From NCBI RefSeq assembly GCF_022810305.1, contig NZ_JALGQH010000004.1, positions 248,001-312,000 on the forward strand: a DNA stretch of 64,000 bases, in the 5' to 3' direction. The DNA is from Rhodococcus sp. ARC_M6. Its GTDB lineage: Bacteria > Actinomycetota > Actinomycetes > Mycobacteriales > Mycobacteriaceae. The notes beneath the pieces were generated by a model. That model had not been told where the DNA came from and ran no database searches. It saw only the letters and a program-made list of their open reading frames with translations. Positions 52,365-60,795 of the stretch are shown piece by piece. Within the stretch, counting starts at the first letter, position 1; each line of letters begins with the position of its first letter. Made by a program: the position numbers and the translations under genes.

Positions 52365-55220
52365 TTACGCGCTACCGGTGTCCCCGGTCTGCTCGGGTGC
52401 AGCGTTCACGTCGTCGATGCGGTAACGCGCCGCAGCCTCCACGGCCTGGGTGCGATCGATCGAGCCTTCCTTCGCCAGTCCGTTCAGAACTGCGACGGTG
52501 ATGGACTCGGCATCGACATTGAAGAAACGACGAGCCGCGGTGCGTGTATCCGAGAAACCGAAGCCGTCGGTGCCGAGCGTGGTGAAGTCGCCCGGTACCC
52601 ACTGGCGGATCTGATCGGGAACTGCCCGCATCCAGTCGGATGCAGCCACAAGGGGGCCCTGCGCCGCTGACAACGCGGTGGTGACAAAGGGAACCGGTGC
52701 GTCCTCGGCCGGGTTGAGCAAAGCCTGACGCTCGCACTCGACACCCTCGCGGCGCAATTCGCCCCACGACGTGACCGACCAGATATCTGCGGAGACACCC
52801 CACTCGTCGGCCAGCATCTGCTGAGCCCGCAGACCTTCCGGCATTGCCACGCCGGAAACCAAGATCTGAGCCTTCGGACCTGCCGAGTCGGAGGTCTTGT
52901 AGAGGTAGATGCCCTTGAGCAGACCCTCGACATCCAAACCGGCAGGTTCGGCCGGCTGAACATACGGCTCGTTGTAGATGGTCAGGTAGTAGAAGATGTT
53001 CTCGCCGCCGAAACCGGCCACGCCTTCCGTACCGCCGTACATACGACGCAGACCGTCCTTGACGATGTGAGCGAGCTCGTAGGAGAACGCCGCGTCGTAG
53101 GTGACCGCTGCCGGGTTGGTCGACGCCAGGAGAAGCGAGTGACCGTCGGCGTGCTGCAAACCTTCACCGGTCAACGTGGTTCGGCCGGCTGTTGCGCCGA
53201 GAACGAATCCGCGAGCCATCTGGTCGGCAGCTGCCCACAGGCCGTCGCCGGTGCGCTGGAAACCGAACATCGAGTAGAAGATGTACAGCGGGATCATCGG
53301 CTCACCGTGCGTGGCATACGACGTGCCGACCGCGGTGAACGACGCCGTCGAACCCGCTTCGTTGATGCCCTCGTGCAGGATCTGACCGACCGAGCTTTCC
53401 TTGTAGGCAAGCATCAGGTCGGCGTCGACGGACGTGTAGAGCTGTCCGTTGCGGTTGTAGATCTTGAGCGACGGGAACCACGAGTCCATACCGAACGTGC
53501 GGGCCTCGTCGGGGATGATCGGCACGATGCGCTTGCCGATCTCCTTGTCGCGCAGCAGTTCCTTGAGGATGCGGACGATGGCCATGGTGGTGGCCACTTG
53601 CTGCTTACCCGAGCCCTTGCGGATGACGTCGTACGTCTTGTCGTCGGGCAGCTTGAGCGGAGCGGCGTCCGTATTACGGGACGGCAGGAATCCGCCCAGA
53701 GCCTTACGACGAGCCAGCATGTACTGGATTTCCGGTGAGTCGTTACCGGGGTGGTAGTACGGAGGCAGGTACGGGTCCGCTTCGAGTTGTGCGTCCGTGA
53801 TCGGCATACGGGTGGAGTCGCGGAAATCCTTGAGATCCTGCAACGTCAGCTTCTTCATCTGGTGCGTCGCATTGCGCGCCTCGAAGCCCTTGCCCAGCGT
53901 GTAGCCCTTGATGGTGTGCGCAAGGATGACCGTCGGCTGACCCTTGTGGGCCATGGCAGCGGCGTAGGCGGCGTGAACCTTGCGGTAATCGTGGCCACCG
54001 CGCTTGAGGTTCCAGATTTCCTGATCGGTCAGGTCCTTGACCAGATCCTTCGTGCGCGGATCGCGACCGAAGAAGTGATCACGAACGAACGCGCCGTCGT
54101 TGGCCTTGTACGTCTGGAAATCGCCGTCCGGTGTCACGTTCATCAGATTGACGAGCGCACCGTCCTTGTCGGCGTGCAGCAGTGAATCCCACTCGCGTCC
54201 CCAGACGACCTTGATGACATTCCAGCCGGCGCCGCGGAAGAACGACTCCAACTCCTGGATGATCTTGCCGTTACCGCGCACCGGTCCGTCGAGGCGCTGC
54301 AGGTTGCAGTTGACGACGAACGTCAGGTTGTCGAGGCCTTCGGTGGCCGCCACATGAGCGAGACCGCGTGACTCCGGCTCGTCCATCTCGCCGTCGCCGA
54401 GGAATGCCCAGACATGCTGATCGGTGGTGTCTTTGATGCCGCGATCATTCAGGTAATGGTTGTATCGCGCCTGGTAGATAGCATTCATCGGGCCCAAGCC
54501 CATGGATACCGTCGGGAACTCCCAGAAATCGGGGAGCAAACGCGGATGCGGGTACGAGGGGAGTCCGCCGCCGAAATCAGCGTGGCTCTTCTCCTGACGG
54601 AACCCGTCCATCTGCTCGGCCGGGATGCGGCCCTCGAGGAATGCGCGGGCGTAGATGCCGGGGGAGGCGTGACCCTGAATGAAGATGTGGTCGCCGCCGC
54701 CCGGGTGTTCCTTGCCGCGGAAGAAGTGGTTGAAGCCGACCTCGTACAGCGCCGCGGAGGACGCGTAAGTCGAGATGTGGCCGCCGACGCCGACGCCCGG
54801 ACGCTGCGCGCGGTGCACCATGATGGCGGCATTCCAGCGGATCATGGCGCGGTAACGACGCTCCACATCCTCGTCACCGGGGAACCAGGGCTCGTTCTCG
54901 GTGGGGATGGTGTTGACGTAGTCGGTCGATGTCAGCGCAGGCAGTGCAACATGCTTCTCGCCGGCGCGTTCGAGCATCCGCAGCATCAGATAGCGGGCGC
55001 GGGTGGGGCCGGACCGGTCCAGGAGTCCGTCGAACGACTCGAGCCATTCGGTGGTCTCGTCGGGGTCGATATCCGGAAGGTACGACGCAACGCCTTCACG
55101 GATGACGCGTACTCGGCCATCCGTTCCGGGCGTGGGATTGGGTGACGGTGACCCCGCCACTCCCGTTCCGCCGGATTCGGCGTTGGGCTGCGACGCGGGA
55201 CCCTGGATCAGGTCAGACAA
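52365..55220 (-). CDS. aceE: Pyruvate dehydrogenase E1 component (homodimeric)
   Basis: Thiamine-diphosphate enzyme that decarboxylates pyruvate and passes the acetyl group to lipoyl E2, 951 residues, of the single-chain type. The ThDP motif begins [13 protein letters not shown] and continues to [14 protein letters not shown]; other landmarks are [20 protein letters not shown] and [20 protein letters not shown]. It corresponds to Rv2241 and lies before the fasR gene, as in mycobacteria. An acidic, Gly/Pro-rich N-terminal arm of about 30 residues is present. A 329-base spacer upstream separates it from a divergent lipoprotein gene. Confidence 0.96.
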   Translation of the reverse strand: MSDLIQGPASQPNAESGGTGVAGSPSPNPTPGTDGRVRVIREGVASYLPDIDPDETTEWLESFDGLLDRSGPTRARYLMLRMLERAGEKHVALPALTSTDYVNTIPTENEPWFPGDEDVERRYRAMIRWNAAIMVHRAQRPGVGVGGHISTYASSAALYEVGFNHFFRGKEHPGGGDHIFIQGHASPGIYARAFLEGRIPAEQMDGFRQEKSHADFGGGLPSYPHPRLLPDFWEFPTVSMGLGPMNAIYQARYNHYLNDRGIKDTTDQHVWAFLGDGEMDEPESRGLAHVAATEGLDNLTFVVNCNLQRLDGPVRGNGKIIQELESFFRGAGWNVIKVVWGREWDSLLHADKDGALVNLMNVTPDGDFQTYKANDGAFVRDHFFGRDPRTKDLVKDLTDQEIWNLKRGGHDYRKVHAAYAAAMAHKGQPTVILAHTIKGYTLGKGFEARNATHQMKKLTLQDLKDFRDSTRMPITDAQLEADPYLPPYYHPGNDSPEIQYMLARRKALGGFLPSRNTDAAPLKLPDDKTYDVIRKGSGKQQVATTMAIVRILKELLRDKEIGKRIVPIIPDEARTFGMDSWFPSLKIYNRNGQLYTSVDADLMLAYKESSVGQILHEGINEAGSTASFTAVGTSYATHGEPMIPLYIFYSMFGFQRTGDGLWAAADQMARGFVLGATAGRTTLTGEGLQHADGHSLLLASTNPAAVTYDAAFSYELAHIVKDGLRRMYGGTEGVAGFGGENIFYYLTIYNEPYVQPAEPAGLDVEGLLKGIYLYKTSDSAGPKAQILVSGVAMPEGLRAQQMLADEWGVSADIWSVTSWGELRREGVECERQALLNPAEDAPVPFVTTALSAAQGPLVAASDWMRAVPDQIRQWVPGDFTTLGTDGFGFSDTRTAARRFFNVDAESITVAVLNGLAKEGSIDRTQAVEAAARYRIDDVNAAPEQTGDTGSA

Positions 55221-55549
55221 CGTTTGCTCCTCATTGGGTTTGGGGACGCATGGTTGGGCGTCCTCTGCAGGTGATCGAGACCTTGTTAGGCCCGATCCAC
55301 TTCCATGATGAATATGGCGCGTACCTCAATCTTTCACCATCCCGGTCGGCCCGGCACACTGTGGCCCTGGTTACCGTCGGGTAGCCTTTTTCAGTTCGGC
55401 GCCCGTCGGCGATCGTTGCCGGTGGCGACAGGGAGGGTGGGCCCTCGCGAGTTGCTGCCATTGCGGTTTGTCGGCGACAGTGTTTGTGGCGCCAGTGATT
55501 GGTGGCGCCAGTGGTTTTGGCGGCAGTGAATTTCTAGGGGAGGCGGATC
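55221..55549. other. Spacer between aceE and the lipoprotein gene
   Basis: A 329-base spacer with divergent promoters expected. The only structure I can identify is the tandem repeat at 55473-55528. Frames within it are short and lack ribosome sites. Confidence 0.6.
55473..55528 (+). repeat. 16-base tandem repeat, about 3.7 copies
   Basis: GGCGACAGTG, TGGCGCCAGTG (twice) and GGCGGCAGTG occur at 16-base steps, with TTTG or ATTG spacers. Each copy contains a TGGCGCCA palindrome core in two of four cases. It ends 21 bases before the lipoprotein start. Confidence 0.7.
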
Positions 55550-56101
55550 GTGGGACCGAAAACAAGTGAGGGCAGGGCTCGTCGTAGCGCCCTCGCCCTC
55601 GCGCTCGGAGCAGTGGCGGTGGGTTCGGTTGCGATTGTCGGCTGCTCCGGTGCTGTCGAAGGATCACCGAAGCCCAACGCGGCTCAGGCTGCCGACTATC
55701 AGGCAGAGGTGACGTCGTCGGTGGTCGCAGTCTCGTCGTCGAAGGCAGCTGCGGCTGCAGCCGACAACGCCCTCGCGATTTGCGAAGGGATGGTGGCCCG
55801 ATCGAAGGAAGACGTATCTACGTTCAACGCGTATATCGATGCCAATAACAACGATGCTTCCGACGTCAAGGCCAAAGGGCGCGCCGCGGTTTCTTCGGCC
55901 GACGAGATGGCGTCGTGGCTCGATGAGGTTGCCGGAGACCTTCCATCGGTGCTGTCCGGACTCTTCTCGGACCTTGCGGACAGCTTGAGTGAAACGGCCC
56001 GCGTCGTCGAACGTGACCACACGGCCTCTGAAATCAACTCAATCACCGATACAAATAATTCGATTCGAGATTCGATCCGCAGCGAATGTGGAGCCCTGTG
56101 A
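55550..56101 (+). CDS. Lipoprotein with helical domain, unknown function
   Basis: 183 residues starting with GTG 55550, preceded by GGGGAGG. The N-terminus has a basic region, a hydrophobic stretch (ALALALGAVAVGSVAIVG) and a lipobox cysteine at VAIVGCSG, so it is anchored to the membrane. The mature part is helical, Ala/Ser/Asp-rich, with two cysteines (LAICEGM and the C-terminal SECGAL). It matches Rv2240c by position between aceE and the DUF3052 gene. The role is unknown. Confidence 0.8.
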   Translation: MGPKTSEGRARRSALALALGAVAVGSVAIVGCSGAVEGSPKPNAAQAADYQAEVTSSVVAVSSSKAAAAAADNALAICEGMVARSKEDVSTFNAYIDANNNDASDVKAKGRAAVSSADEMASWLDEVAGDLPSVLSGLFSDLADSLSETARVVERDHTASEINSITDTNNSIRDSIRSECGAL

Positions 56102-56278
56102 CCTGCGTAAATTCGAAGGCGTAAGGTTCCGAGAGCGTCAGGAGGCGCAGATTGGCAAAAGTTTTCGGCGTGGTCGGCTTGCGCTAACGCCTCCGACCCT
56201 GTTCGCTTTCCCTAACCGAACAACAAACGTTAGGTGTGCGGGGACTCCGCACGCCATCAACAAAAGGAGGACCTCACC

Positions 56279-56704
56279 GTGGTCGCCGCGGCGGATGCCC
56301 AGAACTACGCTCAGAAACTAGGGATTACTGCCGACATGGTGGTGCAGGAACTGGGCTGGGACGAGGATACCGACGACGGCATTCGTGCCTCGGTTGAGGA
56401 AACCATCGGCGGGGAAATGCTCGACGAGGACTCGGACGAGGTCATCGATGTCGTGCTGCTGTGGTGGCGCGACGAGGACGGAGACCTTGTCGACGCCCTG
56501 ATGGATGCCATCGGTCCTCTCGCAGACGAAGGTTTTGTCTGGATTCTCACACCCAAGACAGGCCTCGACGGTCACGTCGAGCCCAGTGAGATCGCTGAAT
56601 CTGCACCTACAGCCGGTTTGACTCAGACTTCGGCCGCGAACCTCGGTGATTGGTCGGCCAGCCGACTAGTTCAACCGAAGGCTCGTCCGGCCGGCAAGCG
56701 CTGA
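56279..56704 (+). CDS. DUF3052 protein
   Basis: 141 residues, matching the actinobacterial DUF3052 family (Rv2239c). Conserved blocks are YAQKLGITADMVVQELGWDED, cut here to its first half for reading, VIDVVLLWWRDEDGDLVDAL in the middle and LTPKTGLDGHVEPSEIAE later. It is rich in acidic residues and lies in the cytosol. The GTG at 56279 is placed eight bases behind AAGGAGG. The function is unknown. Confidence 0.88.
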   Translation: MVAAADAQNYAQKLGITADMVVQELGWDEDTDDGIRASVEETIGGEMLDEDSDEVIDVVLLWWRDEDGDLVDALMDAIGPLADEGFVWILTPKTGLDGHVEPSEIAESAPTAGLTQTSAANLGDWSASRLVQPKARPAGKR

Positions 56705-56730
56705 CCAGGACTTCTTCTGTAAGCAGTAGT

Positions 56731-56762
56731 GCATCGGACGGCGCAAGCGCGGCGTCCGATGC
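56731..56762 (+). terminator. Terminator after DUF3052
   Basis: Ten-base perfect stem GCATCGGACG / CGTCCGATGC with a 12-base loop, followed by ATTTTC, 27 bases behind the DUF3052 stop. Confidence 0.7.
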
Positions 56763-56826
56763 ATTTTCAGTTTCCAGCGCATTTTCAGTTTCTGAGGCAC
56801 CGTCAGTTTCCGATGCACTGTCCAGT
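56759..56826 (+). repeat. Imperfect 20-base repeats ahead of ahpE
   Basis: Copies of GCATTTTCAGTTTC recur at about 19-20-base steps (56761, 56779, then GCACCGTCAGTTTC at 56797 and GCACTGTCCAGTT at 56815), ending just before the ahpE ribosome site. Confidence 0.6.
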
Positions 56827-56839
56827 TAAGGAATCGCTC

Positions 56840-57304
56840 ATGCCTATCGAAGTTGGTGCCCAGGCACCGGAATTCACGTTGAAGGATCAGAACAACCAGG
56901 AAGTCTCACTTTCCGACTTCCGTGGCAAGAAGAACGTTCTGCTCGTCTTCTACCCGCTGGCCTTCACCGGCACCTGCCAGGGTGAGCTCTGCAAGGTTCG
57001 TGACGAACTACCCACGTTCGAAAACGACGACACTGCAATCCTGGCCATCTCTGTCGGTGCTTCGCCGACGCACAAGATCTGGTCGGCCGAGCAGGGCTAC
57101 ACCTTCCCGTTGCTGGCTGATTTCTGGCCGCACGGTGACGTTGCGCAGAAGTACGGCGTGTTCAACGACAAGTTGGGCTTCGCGAACCGTGGAACATTTG
57201 TCATCGACAAAGACGGCATCGTCCGCTTCGCTGAGATGAATGGTCCCGGAGAGGCCCGTGACCACGGGCTTTGGGCAAACGCCATCGCTGCGTTAGAGTC
57301 TTAG
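56840..57304 (+). CDS. ahpE: Peroxiredoxin AhpE
   Basis: One-cysteine-type thiol peroxidase, 154 residues, reducing peroxides and peroxynitrite. Key piece FYPLAFTGTCQGELC holds the peroxidatic cysteine in the PxxxTxxC setting, and the N-terminus PIEVGAQAPEFTLKDQNNQE is typical. A second Cys (ELC) four residues on differs from M. tuberculosis AhpE, which has Asp there. It corresponds to Rv2238c. AAGGA seven bases before the ATG supports the start at 56840; a longer frame covers the repeats. Confidence 0.93.
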   Translation: MPIEVGAQAPEFTLKDQNNQEVSLSDFRGKKNVLLVFYPLAFTGTCQGELCKVRDELPTFENDDTAILAISVGASPTHKIWSAEQGYTFPLLADFWPHGDVAQKYGVFNDKLGFANRGTFVIDKDGIVRFAEMNGPGEARDHGLWANAIAALES

Positions 57305-57336
57305 AGCACTCCCGGTGAGGTTCTCGCCGGGAGTTC

Positions 57337-57408
57337 GGGCGTGTAGCTCAGTGGTAGAGCTCTGGTTTTACACACCAGCGGTCGGGGGTTCGAAACCCTC
57401 CGCGCCCA
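57337..57408 (+). tRNA. tRNA-Val (TAC)
   Basis: 72 bases; acceptor GGGCGTG / CGCGCCC, stem CTGGT / ACCAG with loop TTTACAC, anticodon TAC, T-arm GGTTCGAAACC. It stands 32 bases behind ahpE and is followed by a strong terminator. Confidence 0.95.
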
Positions 57409-57420
57409 CCGAAGGACGAA

Positions 57421-57457
57421 GCCCCGGCCCGCATGTACATGCGGGCCGGGGCTTTTT
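57421..57457 (+). terminator. Terminator after tRNA-Val
   Basis: A 14-base or longer perfect stem (GCCCCGGCCCGCAT / ATGCGGGCCGGGGC) with a very short loop and a TTTTT run. Confidence 0.92.
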
Positions 57458-57513
57458 CTATGCCCGATTGGCGGCAACTTCTCGCATTCTGCCCACATCA
57501 GTCTTCGCTCAAC

Positions 57514-57535
57514 GGCCCCACCAAACGGTGGGGCC
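57514..57535 (+). terminator. Second terminator-like hairpin between tRNA-Val and cobD
   Basis: Perfect stem GGCCCCACC / GGTGGGGCC with an AAAC loop, followed by TTCT. Confidence 0.65.
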
Positions 57536-57603
57536 TTCTGCAACTCGCCCGACGTCAGTCAGATCAGCTTGGCCGGGAGTCCGACCTCTCGAACCGGAAA
57601 TGC

Positions 57604-57623
57604 CACGTCCCCGCGGGGACGTG
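57604..57623. promoter_or_regulatory. 20-base perfect palindrome upstream of cobD
   Basis: CACGTCCCCGCGGGGACGTG is fully self-complementary without a loop and lies 60-80 bases before the cobD start. It is probably a protein-binding site. Confidence 0.5.
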
Positions 57624-57660
57624 TGGACGGACTGCCGTTCGACCAACGCGCTGACTCAGG

Positions 57661-57690
57661 GTGGCACTTGATAGAACTATCAAGTGCCAC
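57661..57690. promoter_or_regulatory. 30-base perfect palindrome over the cobD start
   Basis: Two 14-base arms (GTGGCACTTGATAG and CTATCAAGTGCCAC) are exact reverse complements with AA between them. The AT-rich core TTGATAG-AA-CTATCAA is typical of dimeric repressors (MarR/TetR kind). The cobD GTG at 57684 lies in its right arm, so bound protein would block initiation. Confidence 0.6.
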
Positions 57691-58685
57691 GCCCATCGAA
57701 TTGTTCTCCGTCCACTGCACGCGCAGTCGGCCTGCTACTCGGCTTTGCCGCCGACCGTTGCTTCGCGGACCCGGCACGATTTCACCCCGTCGCCGGTTTC
57801 GGGACGAGCGCTGCTGCGCTCCAGCAGGTTTTGTACCGCGACAACAAGATCGCCGGAGTTGCCCACGTCGCGGTGCTGATTTCCGGGGTTGCGGCGCTGG
57901 GCACCGTGAGCAGTCGAGTAGCGGTTCGAGCTGGGTGGCTTGCAGAGGTGGGCGTGACGGCAGCGGCAACGTGGGCCGTGCTGGGCGGGACGTCGCTCGC
58001 CCGCACCGGGAACGACATGGCGGTCCGGCTGGAGACCTCGCGTACGACTGGCGACCTCACCGCTGCGCGTGAGCTACTTCCGTCGCTGTGCGGTCGCGAT
58101 CCGTCGGTACTCGACGAGGAAGGGCTCACGAGAGCGGCACTCGAATCCGTCGCCGAGAACACCTCCGACGCCACAGTCGGCGCATTGTTCTGGGGTGCTG
58201 TCGCGGGAGTTCCGGGCCTGTTTGTCTACCGTGCTGCAAACACCCTCGACGCGATGATCGGCTATCGGTCGGAGAAGTATCGAAACTTCGGGTGGGCTGC
58301 CGCGAGGTTCGATGATCTGGTGAACATCGTGCCGGCCCGGTTGACGGGCGTCCTCACAGTCGGGTCGGCGCCGCTGGTCGGAGGTTCGTCAAGAGAGTCG
58401 CTGGAGGCGTGGAGGCGTGACGCGTCCGCGCATCCGAGTCCCAATGCCGGTGTTGCCGAAGCCAGCGCGGCAGGTGCTTTGGGGATTTCGCTCGGGGGGC
58501 GTACCCAATACGCGCATGGCGTCGAGCAACGCCCGGTACTCGGAAACGGGCCAGCCCCGACGCCGACGGATTTACGTCGGGCATCGAGGCTGTCCTCGGT
58601 GGTTCAGATCGGTGCGGCGGCAGTGTCAGCGGGCATTGCCGTAGCGATCGGCAAGTCTGGCTTCCTTCGCCGTTCGCGGTACTGA
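57684..58685 (+). CDS. cobD: Adenosylcobinamide-phosphate synthase CobD/CbiB
   Basis: Membrane enzyme attaching aminopropanol phosphate to cobyric acid in B12 synthesis, 333 residues. Typical are ARAVGLLLGFAADRCFADP at the start, LESVAENTSDATVGALFWGA, FVYRAANTLDAMIGYRSEKY and PARLTGVLTV. Several hydrophobic segments. It corresponds to Rv2236c. The GTG at 57684 lies within a 30-base palindrome and no ribosome site is seen, so the mRNA may be leaderless or the start different. It overlaps the SURF1 gene end by 60 bases on the other strand. Confidence 0.9.
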   Translation: MPRPSNCSPSTARAVGLLLGFAADRCFADPARFHPVAGFGTSAAALQQVLYRDNKIAGVAHVAVLISGVAALGTVSSRVAVRAGWLAEVGVTAAATWAVLGGTSLARTGNDMAVRLETSRTTGDLTAARELLPSLCGRDPSVLDEEGLTRAALESVAENTSDATVGALFWGAVAGVPGLFVYRAANTLDAMIGYRSEKYRNFGWAAARFDDLVNIVPARLTGVLTVGSAPLVGGSSRESLEAWRRDASAHPSPNAGVAEASAAGALGISLGGRTQYAHGVEQRPVLGNGPAPTPTDLRRASRLSSVVQIGAAAVSAGIAVAIGKSGFLRRSRY

Positions 58686-59546
58686 CACGGGCTCGGGTTT
58701 GCGGAGCCGACTGCTTCGGGCCGGTGCTGGCGTTGCTTCGGGGGTCGAGTCGTCGGGAGTTGTCCCGGCTGTCACATCGTCGGGAGTTGTCCCGGCCTCG
58801 GCCAGTGCCTTCTCCTTGCGGCGCTCACGCCATTCGGCCCGAATGAAGTAGGCGAGTCCGAGCGGCGCCATGATGCCGAACGCGAGCCACTGGAAACCGT
58901 AGGAAAGGTACGGACCGGCGTCGAGCTGGGGGAGCGGAATCGTACCCAGGCCACCCGGCTGATCGGGTTCGAGCTGGATGTACGCGTCGACGAGGTCGGT
59001 GCCGATGAACTCGCCGATCGGTCGGGCATCGATCGAGTAGACCTGTTTCGCTCCGTCTTCGACCATCGGAACTCGGCCGGGCGCTGTGCCTTCGGAGAGA
59101 CGAACACGACCGTTCAAGGTGACGGGATCGGTCGGCGGGGCCGCGATCGGAGGTGCCTCGGCGCCGTTGATCGGGCGTACATAGCCGCGATTGACCAGGA
59201 TGGTTCGGCCGTCGTCGAGGAGGAACGGTGTCAGTACCTCGTACGACGGGGCGCCCTCGATGGACTGGAGGCGGACGAGGATATCGGCATCGGGTTGGTA
59301 TGACCCGGTGGCCGTGATGTTTCGCCACTCGTCGTCGGGAGCGATGGTTCCGTCGGCAATGACCTCGCCGACGGGCACTGTCCCCGCGTTGATGGAATTG
59401 GAGATCAGATCATTGCGATGCTCGGTCGAGGTGTTCTTGCCGAGTTGCCACGGCGCCAGCACCGTGAAGCAGAGGTAAGCGAAGATGCCGACCACAGCTG
59501 CCAGTACCAACCAACCGGGCCGCAACATGAATTTGAGTCTTCGCAC
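58626..59546 (-). CDS. SURF1-family cytochrome oxidase assembly protein
   Basis: 306 residues. Transmembrane helices at both ends (WLVLAAVVGIFAYLCFTVLA after RLKFMLRPG, and FQWLAFGIMAPLGLAYFI) enclose a periplasmic domain with ILVNRGYVRP, the SURF1 pattern. It helps assembly of haem-copper oxidase. It corresponds to Rv2235. GTG 59546 is taken because M. tuberculosis SURF1 begins likewise (xRLxFxLRPGW). The C-terminal tail holds a near-exact 24-base DNA repeat coding AGTTPDD twice. The convergent cobD gene overlaps it. Confidence 0.88.
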   Translation of the reverse strand: MRRLKFMLRPGWLVLAAVVGIFAYLCFTVLAPWQLGKNTSTEHRNDLISNSINAGTVPVGEVIADGTIAPDDEWRNITATGSYQPDADILVRLQSIEGAPSYEVLTPFLLDDGRTILVNRGYVRPINGAEAPPIAAPPTDPVTLNGRVRLSEGTAPGRVPMVEDGAKQVYSIDARPIGEFIGTDLVDAYIQLEPDQPGGLGTIPLPQLDAGPYLSYGFQWLAFGIMAPLGLAYFIRAEWRERRKEKALAEAGTTPDDVTAGTTPDDSTPEATPAPARSSRLRKPEPVSVPRTAKEARLADRYGNAR

Positions 59547-59595
59547 GACTACTACGGTATCCGTTCTCGTGTGATGAGTGAATTCGCTCCGGCGA

Positions 59596-60069
59596 TTACA
59601 GCCGTTCTCGGATCCAGACCAGGATGTCGGGAATCGCCGCTTCGATCTGATCTCGGACCAATTCGAAGCCGTCGAAGTCGCCGTAGTAGGGGTCCGGCAC
59701 CGAACTCCCGTCCGCGTCGCGGTCGAAGGAACGCAGGAGGCGCCTTCGCTCGGTTGGGACGCCGAGATGCGCAAGCTCACGATCGTGGCCGGTGTCGAGG
59801 GGGATGACGAGGTCTGCCGACAGGTGGTCAGTATTTACCTGGGCTGCACTGTGGCCTGTTGGGTACAACGCTGTGCGGAGCACGATGTTGGTGCGCTCGT
59901 CAGCTTCTTTGCCGCTGTGCCAGTTCTCGATCCCGGCGCTGCTCACACGGACCCGATCGTCGAGTCCTTGGCGCTGCAGATGTCCGAGAAGGATCTTCTC
60001 CGCCATCGGCGAGCGGCAGATGTTTCCGGTGCACACAAAGGTGACGTGGAGGGCTTCAGACGCGGCCAT
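59596..60069 (-). CDS. ptpA: Low-molecular-weight protein tyrosine phosphatase PtpA
   Basis: 157 residues. The P-loop CTGNICRSP (C-x5-R-S) is at about 13-21 and the acid loop DPYYGDFDGFELVRDQIEAA is at the end. It corresponds to M. tuberculosis Rv2234, which is secreted and dephosphorylates host proteins; here a housekeeping role is more likely. It overlaps the preceding HAD gene by 14 bases and has GGAGGA before its ATG. Confidence 0.93.
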   Translation of the reverse strand: MAASEALHVTFVCTGNICRSPMAEKILLGHLQRQGLDDRVRVSSAGIENWHSGKEADERTNIVLRTALYPTGHSAAQVNTDHLSADLVIPLDTGHDRELAHLGVPTERRRLLRSFDRDADGSSVPDPYYGDFDGFELVRDQIEAAIPDILVWIRERL

Positions 60070-60739
60070 CGAGGAGTCCTCCCAATTCGGATGTCGACGC
60101 GACGGAGCAGTGAGCGCCGTGGGCTTCGGATGTGCTGCCGTAACCCCATTCGACAAACAGCGCGGGAATTCCGAACTTGGCTGCGCCGAGAACATCGTGG
60201 TCTCGATCGCCGATCATCAGGACGTCCGGGGTGCCGCCGTCGGCCGCTGCCACCGGGGTGAGTCCGAGTGAGGTCAGTGAGTGCGCAATCACATCAGGCT
60301 TGGCCCGACGGACGCCGTCGTTGCTCGCGCCGCCGATGAACTCGAAGTGCTCGGCGAGTCCGAAATGCTCGAGGATGCGGACGGCAAACCGCTCGGACTT
60401 CGATGTCGCGACGCCCAGGCGAGTCCCGTTGGCCTTGGCACGCGCAAGGACCTCGTCCATACCGTCGAATACGGAATTCTCACTCCAGCCGATGGCGTCG
60501 TAGCGCTCGATGTACGTGTTGATTGCCGTCTCTACCTCGGTATTTGTCATTCCCAGCGACCGAAATGTATCGATCATCGGTGGCCCGATGACGGCGGCCA
60601 GCATTTCCTCCGTCGGCTCCGGGTGTCCGACGGCAGCGAGGGCGTGCCGAAATCCGGCGTGAATGCCGGGCGCCGAGTCGGTGATGGTGCCGTCGAGATC
60701 GAAGAGAACTACGGGGAAGGCGTCGAGAGTTTGAGTCAC
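60056..60739 (-). CDS. HAD-family hydrolase, PtkA-like
   Basis: 227 residues. HAD motif I FDLDGTITDS, the small cap domain, motif II VATSKSE, and GDRDHDVLGA near the end, all as in phosphoglycolate phosphatases. The gene lies directly before ptpA, as Rv2232 (PtkA) does in M. tuberculosis, where this HAD protein phosphorylates PtpA. Whether this protein is a phosphatase, a tyrosine kinase or both cannot be read from sequence. It is divergent from the cobC-like gene. Confidence 0.85.
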   Translation of the reverse strand: MTQTLDAFPVVLFDLDGTITDSAPGIHAGFRHALAAVGHPEPTEEMLAAVIGPPMIDTFRSLGMTNTEVETAINTYIERYDAIGWSENSVFDGMDEVLARAKANGTRLGVATSKSERFAVRILEHFGLAEHFEFIGGASNDGVRRAKPDVIAHSLTSLGLTPVAAADGGTPDVLMIGDRDHDVLGAAKFGIPALFVEWGYGSTSEAHGAHCSVASTSELGGLLDGRV

Positions 60740-60795
60740 AGAAGGTCATTGTCCCCGACTGAGCGAGCGGTGTCCGCGCCCGTAGGCTTTGGTGC

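Noticed and set aside
55473-55528. CRISPR-like array
   Set aside because: Copies are 16 bases apart without unique spacers, and no cas genes are present in the window.
57409-57683. Cobalamin riboswitch before cobD
   Set aside because: I looked for the B12-box (GCCACTG-like) and the typical multi-stem leader; only terminators and palindromes are present.
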